Below are positions 1 through 8,906 of a stretch of DNA of 39,408 bases, piece after piece. Origin of the DNA: UBA1046 sp964624395 (GTDB lineage Bacteria > Bacillota > Clostridia > Saccharofermentanales > DTU023); assembly GCA_964624395.1 (NCBI GenBank), contig CAZUWY010000012.1:1-39408 (forward strand). The letters run 5' to 3'. The notes under the pieces are model-generated. The model worked only from the letters and a program-made list of their open reading frames with translations, was not told the DNA's origin and made no database searches. Made by a program: the position numbers and the translations under genes. Every line of letters begins with the position of its first letter. The stretch's first letter is position 1.

Positions 1-485
1 AAGGAATGAGTGCAAATCTTCACCGTATGGCTTCCCAGTATAACCTTGCCGTGAAAGACTGCAAAAACACCTGCCAGTTCAGACGAGGCAGCCAGAAGAG
101 ACTGCAAAAGATTGTCCCTGGCGTCCCCTGTAGGATCGCTGATGGTCTTTTGCGATCCAGTGACGATTACCGGCTTATTTAAGTTTTGCAGCATAAAGCT
201 GAGGGCAGAGGCGGTGTAAGACAAGGTGTCTGTGCCATGCGAAATGACAATGCCGTCATAAGTATCTAAAGCCTCAGAGCATTCTCTGGCCATCAGCTGC
301 CAATGCTCGGGCTGTACATTGGTACTGTCCAGATTTAATAACTGTTTATAGTCCACCTGACAAAAGGCAGCATGCTCCGGAACCATCTCCAGCAGCTCGG
401 CCGGAGCCAGCTGGGGGTTCATTCCTGCGGGAGTTTTTCCAGAAGCTATTGTTCCTCCGGTGGCAATCAATAATATCTTTTTCAA
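1..485 (-). CDS. L-asparaginase, N-terminal part (gene runs off the window)
   Basis: Reading the minus strand from a TTG codon at 485 gives 161 residues of an asparaginase/glutaminase-type amidohydrolase, which hydrolyses asparagine to aspartate and ammonia. The N-terminus has the nucleophile motif TGGTIAS. About residue 85 comes HGTDT, the second catalytic block, and then the conserved VTGSQK and GDARDN segments. The start is TTG: the codons upstream give no ATG, and a GAGGG ribosome site lies just ahead of the TTG. The C-terminal half is beyond position 1. The gene begins 21 bases after the stop of the peptide-binding lipoprotein, so the two are probably co-transcribed, linking peptide import to asparagine breakdown. 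Whether the enzyme is the cytoplasmic type I form cannot be settled here, but no signal peptide is visible. Confidence 0.9.
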   Translation of the reverse strand, partial: MKKILLIATGGTIASGKTPAGMNPQLAPAELLEMVPEHAAFCQVDYKQLLNLDSTNVQPEHWQLMARECSEALDTYDGIVISHGTDTLSYTASALSFMLQNLNKPVIVTGSQKTISDPTGDARDNLLQSLLAASSELAGVFAVFHGKVILGSHTVKICTHS

Positions 486-506
486 TTTATACCCTCAAAA
501 ATTATC

Positions 507-2204
507 TTAATTGAGCTCCCATTCGTGGACATTTAGTAAAAAGCCATAGGGAGAGGGATTGGCATTTTTGAGTTTATTACTGACAACTCCCAGAGGTGAA
601 ATTACATAAAGGGAGACCAGGGGCACATCAAGCTGCAGCAGGCGGTCAATGGCGCCATAGGCGCGGATAAACCCTTCCTGATCGCCATCCTCAGTAGCCC
701 TGACATTATCCATCAGATAATTCATCTGTTCCGATGAATACAAAGACCAGTTGGGGAAGGCGGGAGTTCCGGTTACCAGCCAGTTGACATCGGGATAGGG
801 ATCGACGGGCACCAAAGTGTATTGTACGGCTAATAGATCATAATCGTGTGTATTGGCGGCTTCGAGCAGGGAGTTGATGTCCAAGGTGGTGATTTTTGCC
901 TCAATGCCGACATCCCTTAATTGTTCAACAGCAACATTGGCAGCTTTGACAAAGGTGGGATCACCGGAATTGATCTTAAAAGACAGGGGTTTTTCTTGCT
1001 GCCAGCCAGCTTCTTGCAGCAGGGATTTGGCCTCGGCAGAAGAAAACTCCACCGGGATGACATCCTGATCAAAGAATGGGGAGTAAGAGCTTATAAAGCC
1101 GTCGATGATTTCACCCTTGCCGTTTAAAAAGCCATCCAGAAGCTGCTGGCGGTTGATTGCTCTGGCGATGGCCATGCGGGCTTTGGCATCGGTAATTGAC
1201 TCATTATTAAGGAAGAGCAGCTGGTTGGTTATCGGAGGGGCGTAGACAGCTTCAACATTATCTAAGCCCTCTATCTCCTGATGGTCGGCATCAGGGATGG
1301 AAGCCATGGTTGGCTGAATGAAATCCACCTCGCCTGTTTTAAGGGCGGGCAGGAGCTGATTGCCCTGAACAACTTTTATATTCAGTTTGCCTATTTTGGG
1401 AGCTCCCAGATAGTAGTTGGGATTGGCTTCATAAGAAGCGAAATGATCCATATTCACTTCATAGCATTTATAGGCACCCGATACCACTTCCGGCTGATTG
1501 AACCAGTCGGTGGTTTTAAGGTCGGCAATAGACATCTCCTTTAGTTTATGCTCCGGGATGACATGCATATAGCGGGCATAGGTATTCAAGAAAGATATGA
1601 GCGGCATGGGTGTCGTGGCTGTCAAAGACAAAGTCATTTCGTCAATTTTGTTTAAGCCGGGAACAGTTTCCAAACTGGCGTCGTCAGCTAAATAGCCGCT
1701 TTCGTTCCAGCCGTCAAAAATTCCGTAAAGGCCCATTGAGACGTTGCCAATACCTTCACTGGTCAGCTTGAGGATGGTAAAGATCACATCATCTGCGGTG
1801 ACAGGCTCGCCGTCAGACCATTTGATTTCTGGATTTACCTTAATAATGAAAGTTAGATTGTCCTCAGTGGTGATTTCAGAAGCAATCTGCGGTACGAATT
1901 CAAGTTCAGGATTTAGATCCATCAGCGGCAGAAACATCAGGCTGATCGCATATTTATTAACCTCTGTGGCATCCAGCAAGAGAGGGTTAAGCGAGCCAAT
2001 TACATTTGTAACCCCTATATTTACAATTTTATTCAAAGAATCGTCAGTAGAGTTATCCTTATCTCCGTTCTCAGCGAGAGTGGATTCAGCGGTGGAATCC
2101 TTTTTGCCGCCGCAGGCGACCAGACTCAATAACAAAGAACCGGTTATTAAAAGAGAAATGATAATGGTTACGATTCTGACTATCTTCTTTTGTCTGCTAT
2201 TCAT
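507..2204 (-). CDS. Peptide/oligopeptide ABC transporter substrate-binding lipoprotein
   Basis: The 565-residue protein is a family 5 extracellular solute-binding protein (OppA/DppA type). Residues 1-30 form a lipoprotein signal peptide: a Lys/Arg-rich start, a hydrophobic stretch, then the lipobox LVAC with Cys31 as the lipidated residue. The mature part has typical family segments, including IKWSDGEPVTADDV and the C-terminal block with YDL and DPYPD. It should sit outside the membrane and deliver peptides to the permease pair encoded divergently. The start at 2204 has a GGAGG box about 12 bases upstream. The four other transporter genes lie on the opposite strand behind a shared upstream region of about 200 bases. 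The exact substrate (dipeptide, oligopeptide or nickel chelate) cannot be told from sequence alone. Confidence 0.92.
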   Translation of the reverse strand: MNSRQKKIVRIVTIIISLLITGSLLLSLVACGGKKDSTAESTLAENGDKDNSTDDSLNKIVNIGVTNVIGSLNPLLLDATEVNKYAISLMFLPLMDLNPELEFVPQIASEITTEDNLTFIIKVNPEIKWSDGEPVTADDVIFTILKLTSEGIGNVSMGLYGIFDGWNESGYLADDASLETVPGLNKIDEMTLSLTATTPMPLISFLNTYARYMHVIPEHKLKEMSIADLKTTDWFNQPEVVSGAYKCYEVNMDHFASYEANPNYYLGAPKIGKLNIKVVQGNQLLPALKTGEVDFIQPTMASIPDADHQEIEGLDNVEAVYAPPITNQLLFLNNESITDAKARMAIARAINRQQLLDGFLNGKGEIIDGFISSYSPFFDQDVIPVEFSSAEAKSLLQEAGWQQEKPLSFKINSGDPTFVKAANVAVEQLRDVGIEAKITTLDINSLLEAANTHDYDLLAVQYTLVPVDPYPDVNWLVTGTPAFPNWSLYSSEQMNYLMDNVRATEDGDQEGFIRAYGAIDRLLQLDVPLVSLYVISPLGVVSNKLKNANPSPYGFLLNVHEWELN

Positions 2205-2418
2205 CTTTATTTTTAACCTCCGGGCAAAATAACGTAATCATAATTTTAACTTATCCACCCCATCTATTCCAGTTGTTTGCTTAATTAGTTAAATATCTTT
2301 AGCAAAACGAAACAAGGAGTACGCTAAATACTAAATAATGATTAGAAATATCTTAATTGGCTGGCTAAATCATTGTGCTATCATGAAACAGGTAAACGGA
2401 GGGGGCGAGTGCAAAGGC

Positions 2419-3513
2419 ATGGCCGGAAAGCAAAACAAATCTAATCCGCTGCTGTCTGTAAAAGACCTGGAGATAACTTTCAGAACCGAACAAGGACGCC
2501 GGGTCTTTTTGCGAGATGTTTCCTTTGAGCTAAGAAAAGGAGAGGTGCTGGGTATTGTCGGTGAGTCCGGCAGCGGCAAAAGCATTACAGCTTTATCTTT
2601 GCTTGGCCTGCTGCCCGTTAGCGGCCATGCGTCTTCAGGCAGTGCTTTTTTTGAAGGACAGGATCTTTTATCCTTAAATTCCAGGCAGCTGGATAAAATC
2701 CGCGGCAGCCGCCTGGCGATGATCTTTCAGGATGCTCTGGCCAGCTTAAATCCCGTTTTTACCATTGGCAACCAAATAGTTGAAGCCATCAGAGCCCATT
2801 CCGACATCACGAAAGATAAGGCCTTGCTTTTAGCAGAAAATCTCTTGGGCCGAGTAGGGCTGGCAGAACCAAAAGCGGTTTTAGGCCAGTATCCTCATAT
2901 GCTCTCTGGGGGCATGAGGCAAAGAGCCATGATCGCCATGGCTCTGGCCGGAGAGCCTGCACTTATCATTGCCGATGAGGCCACCAGTGCACTTGATGTG
3001 ACCATCCAGGCGCAGATTATGCACCTGCTCAAGGAGCTTTCCTTAGAGAGCGATATGTCTGTTATGCTGATAACCCACGACATTGGCCTGATAGCTCAAA
3101 TGGCGGACAAAGTGATCGTGATGTATGCAGGAGAGATTGTGGAAGAAACGGATGTCTTCACATTGTTTTCTGCGCCCGGCCATCCCTATACCAAGGCCTT
3201 GCTGGAAACAGTACCCAGTATCGAGGATGAGAAGGGGCATAAACTGACAGCCATACCAGGTGTGGTGCCGGAGGATTACTACAATATTGACAGCTGCCGT
3301 TTTGCCGGCCGCTGCCAGTACGCAGAAGAGAAATGCTTTAAGACCAGGCAAAAAATGGAGCCTTTGGATGAATGCCGCAAGGTACGCTGCATGAGAGCGG
3401 CCAATAATGAGCTTGAATTTGTTCATTTGGCTGAATGCGAAGATTCTATAGCAGCTCTTGCCCACAGAAAAGATGAGGCCAGAAAAAAACAGCTGCAGCA
3501 GGAGACAAAATGA
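2419..3513 (+). CDS. Peptide ABC transporter ATP-binding protein (OppD/DppD-like)
   Basis: This is one of two cytoplasmic ATPases that power the peptide importer. It shows Walker A GESGSGKS, signature LSGGMRQR, Walker B LIIADEATSALD and switch LITHD. The C-terminal oligopeptide-type extension has the Cys-rich SCRFAGRC and EEKC segments, which in this family often bind an Fe-S cluster. The reading frame is open from 2338, but the ATG at 2419 is chosen because GGAGGGGG lies 13 bases upstream and family homology starts soon after. The product is 364 residues. The stop overlaps the next start (ATGA at 3510-3513), so translation of the two ATPases is coupled. Walker B has DEAT where most relatives have DEPT, a mild variation. 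Confidence 0.93.
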   Translation: MAGKQNKSNPLLSVKDLEITFRTEQGRRVFLRDVSFELRKGEVLGIVGESGSGKSITALSLLGLLPVSGHASSGSAFFEGQDLLSLNSRQLDKIRGSRLAMIFQDALASLNPVFTIGNQIVEAIRAHSDITKDKALLLAENLLGRVGLAEPKAVLGQYPHMLSGGMRQRAMIAMALAGEPALIIADEATSALDVTIQAQIMHLLKELSLESDMSVMLITHDIGLIAQMADKVIVMYAGEIVEETDVFTLFSAPGHPYTKALLETVPSIEDEKGHKLTAIPGVVPEDYYNIDSCRFAGRCQYAEEKCFKTRQKMEPLDECRKVRCMRAANNELEFVHLAECEDSIAALAHRKDEARKKQLQQETK

Positions 3514-4484
3514 GTCTTTTGAAGATAGATGATATTTCGAAAACTTTTCCAGCTCCAGGAGGTAGGAAAAGGGTAATTCATGCAGTCAGCAATGTTTCTT
3601 TAGAAATAGCTGCCGGTGAGACCCTGGGACTGGTGGGGGAATCAGGCAGCGGCAAGTCCACCCTGGGCAGGGTAATAGTTGGTCTGGAAAAACCTGACAG
3701 CGGTGCGGTTTTCTTTTGCGGCGATAATCTGGCTGAGGTCAAAGGGGCCAGAAAAAAACAGCTGCGCACAGATTTGCAAATTGTTTTTCAAGATCCTTGG
3801 GCATCCCTAAATCCCAGAAAGCAGATATTTAATATTCTTTCCGCCCCCATGCTGCACCACAAAATGGCCGATAGAGGTAATATTGGGCAAAAGGTGACAG
3901 AGCTGTTAGAAAAAGTGGGCTTGAGTGCAGATGCGGCCAGACGTTATCCGCATGAGTTTTCCGGAGGGCAAAGACAAAGGATCGGGATTGCCAAGGCTCT
4001 GACGTTGGATCCGAAACTTATCGTCTGTGATGAACCGGTGTCCGCTCTGGATGTATCCATCAGGGCGCAGATCTTAAATCTGCTGGACGAAATTCAAGAT
4101 GAACTTGGTCTGGCACTGCTCTTTATCGCCCACGGGCTGGCCTCGATAAAATATTTATCCGATCGGATTGCTGTCATGTACCTGGGCAGGATTGTTGAAC
4201 TGGCAGAGGCCAAAAAGCTTTTCAGCGAAACCTACCATCCTTATACCAGAGCACTTATAGCCGCCTCGCCTGTGCCGGATCCCTATAGATACCAGCTGGC
4301 GGAAAATTTACTGGAAGGTGAGATCCCCTCTAATATCTCGCCGCCGCCCGGCTGTCCTTTCCACCCGCGCTGCCAGCTGGCTGAGGAATCCTGCCGGCTT
4401 GAAACTCCTGTTTTGATGCCAGTGCCGGGGGATCCCACTCATTTGGTGGCCTGCCCTGTAAGCCTTGCCGGAGGTGGCCTGTGA
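3510..4484 (+). CDS. Peptide ABC transporter ATP-binding protein (OppF/DppF-like)
   Basis: The second ATPase of the importer has 324 residues. Walker A is GESGSGKST, the signature is FSGGQRQR and Walker B is LIVCDEPVSALD. The C-terminal oligopeptide-transporter extension contains GCPFHPRC and a second Cys-rich block near the end, as in OppF/DppF. It starts inside the stop of the first ATPase and its own stop overlaps the GTG of the permease gene, so the operon is tightly packed. One oddity is the switch region, which reads LFIAHGL where most family members have an SHD-type sequence. The His is kept, so activity is likely. It should pair with the OppD-like subunit as a heterodimer. Confidence 0.93.
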   Translation: MSLLKIDDISKTFPAPGGRKRVIHAVSNVSLEIAAGETLGLVGESGSGKSTLGRVIVGLEKPDSGAVFFCGDNLAEVKGARKKQLRTDLQIVFQDPWASLNPRKQIFNILSAPMLHHKMADRGNIGQKVTELLEKVGLSADAARRYPHEFSGGQRQRIGIAKALTLDPKLIVCDEPVSALDVSIRAQILNLLDEIQDELGLALLFIAHGLASIKYLSDRIAVMYLGRIVELAEAKKLFSETYHPYTRALIAASPVPDPYRYQLAENLLEGEIPSNISPPPGCPFHPRCQLAEESCRLETPVLMPVPGDPTHLVACPVSLAGGGL

Positions 4485-5443
4485 ATAGATATGGTCTGCT
4501 CCGCTACATCCTCAAAAGGCTGCTGATAGCGCTGCCGGTTTTAATCGGCATCACTCTAATTGATTATCTCTTGCTTAATCTGGCTGGAAACCCCATCGAT
4601 ATGTTAATTGGCCCGCGCGTCACTGAAGCTGCCAAGGCAGCGAAAATGATTGAGCTGGGTCTGGATAAGCCATTCTTGCTGCGCTACTGGATCTGGCTGA
4701 CTGAGTTAATGCGCGGCAATATGGGCTATTCAATTACCAGCTATCAGCCTGTCAGCCAGATGATCAGCCAGAATCTGGGGCCAACCCTGCTCCTGATGGG
4801 CAGCTCGATGCTGATCTCCTTTTTGTTTGCTATTCCGACCGGTATCTACTCGGCCCTAAAGCAGTACAGCAAGCGCGATTATATGATTATGGGCAGTGCT
4901 TTTCTTTTCATCAGTATCCCGGGATTTTTTCTGGCTCTGGTCCTGGTTTATTTCTTTTCCACCAGACTGGGCTGGCTGCCGTCCAGCGGCATGAAAACTC
5001 TTGGTGGGGCGGGAGGACTGATGGACACCATCCGGCATATGATTATGCCTGTGCTGGTGATGGCAGCGTCTGTCACCGGCAGCAATATCCGCTATATCCG
5101 TTCCAGTATGCTGGAGATCTTGCAACAGCCCTATCTGCGCACTGCTGAAGGAAAGGGCATCGGCCGTTTCATGGTTATTGGCAAGCATGCTTTTCGCAAT
5201 GCTTTGATCCCTATAATTACTTTGATCGGCCTGCAGATGCCGATGCTTTTAGGTGGCTCTGTCGTGATTGAACAGATATTTTCCTGGCCCGGTCTGGGAC
5301 TTATGACCATGAGCGCAATCTTAAATCGAGATTTCCCCGTCATCATGGCGGTCTGCTTGCTGGCAGCCATTGCAGTATTATTGGCGAATATTTTTACAGA
5401 TATTCTTTATGCCCTGGCAGATCCCACGATCCGTTATGAATAA
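4481..5443 (+). CDS. Peptide ABC transporter permease (OppB/DppB-like)
   Basis: This inner-membrane permease subunit of 320 residues has about six membrane segments. The first spans residues 11-33, and a periplasmic loop follows with GLDKPFLLRYWIWL. The binding-protein-dependent transport domain carries the EAA-type loop (residues from about 215: RTAEGKGIGRFMVIGKHAFRN), which docks on the ATPases. The start codon is GTG in a GTGA overlap with the stop of the ATPase gene. Its stop overlaps the start of the second permease gene, so all four genes are translationally coupled. Family membership is clear; substrate choice is not. Confidence 0.93.
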   Translation: MNRYGLLRYILKRLLIALPVLIGITLIDYLLLNLAGNPIDMLIGPRVTEAAKAAKMIELGLDKPFLLRYWIWLTELMRGNMGYSITSYQPVSQMISQNLGPTLLLMGSSMLISFLFAIPTGIYSALKQYSKRDYMIMGSAFLFISIPGFFLALVLVYFFSTRLGWLPSSGMKTLGGAGGLMDTIRHMIMPVLVMAASVTGSNIRYIRSSMLEILQQPYLRTAEGKGIGRFMVIGKHAFRNALIPIITLIGLQMPMLLGGSVVIEQIFSWPGLGLMTMSAILNRDFPVIMAVCLLAAIAVLLANIFTDILYALADPTIRYE

Positions 5444-6308
5444 TGTGAGCAGTATGGCAGAAAACAGTAGTCTTCAAATAGTCTGGAAACGTTTTAAACG
5501 GCATAAGATGGCCATGCTGGGCCTTGGCTTTCTTGTTTTGGTCATTTTCGTCTCAGTCCTGGCCCCTCTGATCGCTCCCTACCATCCTGACCGCATCACC
5601 GGCGATTTCGGCTCTGCCCCGGATAAAAGTCATTGGCTGGGGACGGATGATGTCGGCAGAGATGTGCTCAGCCGTCTGATCTATGCATCGAGAATATCTC
5701 TTTTAGTCGGTGTGCTTTCCACTTTGATCTCAACTGCGATTGGCGTTGTTTTAGGCCTGGTTTCAGGATTTTTCGGCCGCATAATCGACACTTTGATCAT
5801 GCGGCTGACAGATATGGTTATGTCCTTTCCTTACCTGCTGCTGGTGCTGGTGGCAGCTGCCATTTTTGAGCCCAGCCTGAGAAATATTATCTGGATTTTG
5901 GGCTTTGTCAACTGGCCCGGAGTGGCCCGGCTGGTTAGAGGCAATGTTCTTTCTTTGCGGGAGAGAGCTTTTGTTCAGGGAGCAAAGGTCGCGGGCATGT
6001 CTAAGCCATATATCTTGTTTTCAGAGATTTTGCCCAATACCATGGCCCCTGTTTTGATTCACTCCAGCTCTGTGATGGCTTTTTCTATTCTCGACGAGGC
6101 AGCTCTGTCTTTCATCGGCATGGGCGTGCAGGCACCTACAGCCAGTCTGGGCAATATGCTGGGAGCAGCCACTTCTCAGGCTGTGCTGACCTCAATGCCC
6201 TGGCTGTGGATACCTCCAGGCATTATCATTATTCTGATTGTCATGTCTGTTAATTTTATCGGTGATGCCATCAGGGATGCCTTTGATCCCACCAATCCCC
6301 TGATCTGA
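5436..6308 (+). CDS. Peptide ABC transporter permease (OppC/DppC-like)
   Basis: The second permease subunit has 290 residues when started at the ATG at 5436, which overlaps the end of the first permease gene by 8 bases. The frame is open further upstream, but that part only overlaps the first permease. The N-terminus has the OppC_N-type segment (WKRFKRHKMAMLGLG) before the first membrane helix. The loop with HWLGTDDVGRDVLSRLIY is a hallmark of this subunit, and an EAA-type loop follows later (VQGAKVAGMSKPYILF). Its stop codon ends at 6308, and the convergent pheT stop begins at the very next base, so no space is left for a terminator between the two operons. Confidence 0.93.
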   Translation: MNNVSSMAENSSLQIVWKRFKRHKMAMLGLGFLVLVIFVSVLAPLIAPYHPDRITGDFGSAPDKSHWLGTDDVGRDVLSRLIYASRISLLVGVLSTLISTAIGVVLGLVSGFFGRIIDTLIMRLTDMVMSFPYLLLVLVAAAIFEPSLRNIIWILGFVNWPGVARLVRGNVLSLRERAFVQGAKVAGMSKPYILFSEILPNTMAPVLIHSSSVMAFSILDEAALSFIGMGVQAPTASLGNMLGAATSQAVLTSMPWLWIPPGIIIILIVMSVNFIGDAIRDAFDPTNPLI

Positions 6309-8738
6309 TCATTGACGCAGGGCAGCCTCATATTTGTTTTTGAGCAGCTTGATGATCGCTGCCCTTTTGCCGGCAATCTGCTCAGTGCTGAGAGTTCCTT
6401 TTTCAGAGCCGAGTAAAACATGAAACAACAGTGATTTTTTGCCGGCGGGAATCTGACTGCCCCTGTATTCTTCCATGTAAAATATATCTTTCACCATCGG
6501 TGAGATGGTGGTTTCGATTTCCTGCCAGCTGATACTGTCATCAATGACAATGGCAAAATCCTCCTCGACCAGAGGATAAAGGGGAAGTTTTTTATAACTG
6601 TTATCTCTGGTGGGCAGGGCTTCTAAGCCGCTTAAATCAATTTCAAAAACAGCGATCTGGCTTCTTTTAATATCTGCTGTATTCATAGCTCTTCTGGCCA
6701 AAAGACCAAGACTTCCTATCACTTCACCCTGGCTTAGGATATTTAGCCAGACTTCATCGTCCAGCCAGGGAGCTTTTTTAACCCTTTGAAATTCAAGCGG
6801 ACAGGTCACTGCATAACGCGGCAAATCCTCCAGAATACCTTTTAACTGACGAAACACCAGCTCGCCGTTTCCTTCTTTGTCAGCCAGGGCAGCAGAAAGA
6901 TAGAGTTTTTGCTGAGGCAGGATCTCTTTTTCTTCAGAAGGCCGCTTTTCGCCGGGAAGAAAAACCTGCGCCGCTTCAAAGACCCGGATCAGCTGATTAA
7001 AGCGCAAATTACTCTTAATATTGCCGATCAGGCCGGGCACCAGGCTGGGTCTGAGGCTTTTTTGATCAGGGGCCGGCGGCTGGGCCAGATTAATTTGACT
7101 GGTAAGTCCGCTGGCTTTTAAAAGATTATCTGCGACCCAGGGATAGGTGAATATTTCTCGAAAACCGCAGCGAAAGGCCAGATACTCTCTTATTCTTCTC
7201 TCCATAGCAAAAGCATCTTGCTTGACTGCCTTTTCTAAGCTTACCCGCGGCGCGATAAAAGCAAAATTCTCATAGCCTGTGATGCGGGCGTATTCTTCAA
7301 CTATGTCATAGAAGGATTCAATATCTCCTGTTGAGCGCCAGCTGGGGGCAGTTATCTCGAGCAGGTTGCCATCAATATTTTTGACCTTGAAGCCGAGGGC
7401 AAAAAGCAATGACTCGACTTGATCGCAATCAACATCCTGCCCCAGACTTTTGGCCAGCTTTTTGAGTTCAACTTTTATGATCTTGGCCTCAGTTTCCCTG
7501 GCAATCTCATCTTGGTAACCCAAAAGCTTTGCCTGGGGGAAACAATCCATGATCATCTGACAGGCAAGTGTTATGGCCATATCTGCTCTTTTGGTGTCGA
7601 TGGCCTTTTCATATCTTGTCGAAGCTTCAGTGCGCAGATTAAAGCGTTGGGCAGTTCTTCTAATAGTGATGGCATCAAAGATGGCAACCTCCAAGACCAT
7701 TTCTGTTGTATCTTCATGCAGTGAGTCTTTTTTGCCACCTTTAACCCCAGCCAGAGCCATAGGTTCTGTCTGATCGCAGATGACCAGATCAGCAGGGGTC
7801 AATTCCAGGTAGTTATCATCGAGCAGCTCAAGGCTTTCTCCTTTTTTTGCCTTTCTGATCCTGATCTCATTTTTGACAAAACGCCGGTCAAAACCATGGG
7901 TGGGGCAGCCTGTTGCCAGCATGACATAATTGGTTATATCGATCAGGCAGCTGTGTGAGCTTATGCCTGTGGAGATGAGTCTTTTTTGCAGCCAGTAGGG
8001 TGCCTTTTGGGCATCAACTCCACTGAAGACCAGACCGGCATAGCGCAAGCAGCTCTCCGGAGCTTCAATCGTAATTGGCAGGGAATGCTGATTGTTTTTT
8101 AAGCTCTGATCAAGCCCAAAGTCAGAAATATTCTTTAATTCACGTTTGAATATTGCCGCCAGTTCTCTTGCCAGACCGTAATGCCCCCATAAATCTGGGC
8201 GGTTGGTCAGAGATTTGTTGTCGATATCCAAGATGACATCATCAAGGCCTAAAGCCTTGGCAATGGCGGTGCCGCTGGGGAAGTCAAAATCCTTAAGATC
8301 CATGATCTCAGATTCCTCGGCAGCGGGAAACAATTCTTCCAGTTCCAGTTCTGAGGAGGCACAGATCATACCGGCACTGGCTACTCCTCTGAGCTTTGTC
8401 GCTTTAATCATCACCGCCTCGCCCTCGCCATGCCATTTGACATAGGAACCGGGCAGGGCGACAACCACTCTTTGCCCCTCGGCCAGATTGCAGCCGCCGC
8501 AGACTATCTGCGCCGGCTCGCCGGCACCGGTGTCGACAATTACTACTTTTAATTTATCAGCGTTGGGATGAGCTTTAAGTTCTAAAATCTCACCGACCAC
8601 GATTTTGTCATAGGCCTCTTTCTGGTAGCTGAGGCCTTCAACTTCAACAGTTTTCATGGTCAATTCATGTGCAATTGTTTCCGCGCTAAGATCACTGAGA
8701 TCAACATAATCATTTATCCATTGCAGTGAAATCTTCAT
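6309..8738 (-). CDS. pheT: Phenylalanyl-tRNA synthetase beta subunit
   Basis: The 809-residue beta chain of the alpha2-beta2 enzyme that charges tRNA-Phe has the usual bacterial length. Residues 40-150 are the EMAP-like tRNA-binding domain (IVVGEILELKAHPNADKLKV). The B3/B4 editing domain follows around residues 200-400 (DITNYVMLATG and the GVKGG region), then B5 and the synthetase-like core. The C-terminal ferredoxin-fold anticodon domain ends the chain (LYPLVEEDFAIVID). The start ATG at 8738 lies 168 bases downstream of the pheS stop. That gap contains a 17-bp tandem repeat, so the usual tight pheST coupling is loosened. The gene converges on the peptide permease gene with zero intergenic bases. 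Confidence 0.97.
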   Translation of the reverse strand: MKISLQWINDYVDLSDLSAETIAHELTMKTVEVEGLSYQKEAYDKIVVGEILELKAHPNADKLKVVIVDTGAGEPAQIVCGGCNLAEGQRVVVALPGSYVKWHGEGEAVMIKATKLRGVASAGMICASSELELEELFPAAEESEIMDLKDFDFPSGTAIAKALGLDDVILDIDNKSLTNRPDLWGHYGLARELAAIFKRELKNISDFGLDQSLKNNQHSLPITIEAPESCLRYAGLVFSGVDAQKAPYWLQKRLISTGISSHSCLIDITNYVMLATGCPTHGFDRRFVKNEIRIRKAKKGESLELLDDNYLELTPADLVICDQTEPMALAGVKGGKKDSLHEDTTEMVLEVAIFDAITIRRTAQRFNLRTEASTRYEKAIDTKRADMAITLACQMIMDCFPQAKLLGYQDEIARETEAKIIKVELKKLAKSLGQDVDCDQVESLLFALGFKVKNIDGNLLEITAPSWRSTGDIESFYDIVEEYARITGYENFAFIAPRVSLEKAVKQDAFAMERRIREYLAFRCGFREIFTYPWVADNLLKASGLTSQINLAQPPAPDQKSLRPSLVPGLIGNIKSNLRFNQLIRVFEAAQVFLPGEKRPSEEKEILPQQKLYLSAALADKEGNGELVFRQLKGILEDLPRYAVTCPLEFQRVKKAPWLDDEVWLNILSQGEVIGSLGLLARRAMNTADIKRSQIAVFEIDLSGLEALPTRDNSYKKLPLYPLVEEDFAIVIDDSISWQEIETTISPMVKDIFYMEEYRGSQIPAGKKSLLFHVLLGSEKGTLSTEQIAGKRAAIIKLLKNKYEAALRQ

Positions 8739-8783
8739 CTTATAAAGGCAAAGCCCCTCCCTTGAATCTTAAAATTAATTCTG

Positions 8784-8851
8784 TTATCTACTGTATTGAT
8801 TTATCTATTGCAAATATTTATCTATTGCAAATACTTATCTATTGTAATTAT
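8784..8851. repeat. Four-copy 17-bp tandem repeat between pheS and pheT
   Basis: The plus strand reads TTATCTACTGTATTGAT (8784), TTATCTATTGCAAATAT (8801), TTATCTATTGCAAATAC (8818) and TTATCTATTGTAATTAT (8835). The middle two differ by one base and the outer two are decayed copies. The period is exactly 17 bases and all four begin TTATCTA. The repeat occupies much of the 168-base gap between the two synthetase genes. The sequence is AT-rich, so slippage expansion is the simplest origin; a protein-binding array is possible but unsupported. Confidence 0.85.
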
Positions 8852-8906
8852 TAAAAACACTTTATTTGCCGGAGCGCAATCTTGGATCGCTTTGTTTTTC
8901 AGCCTT

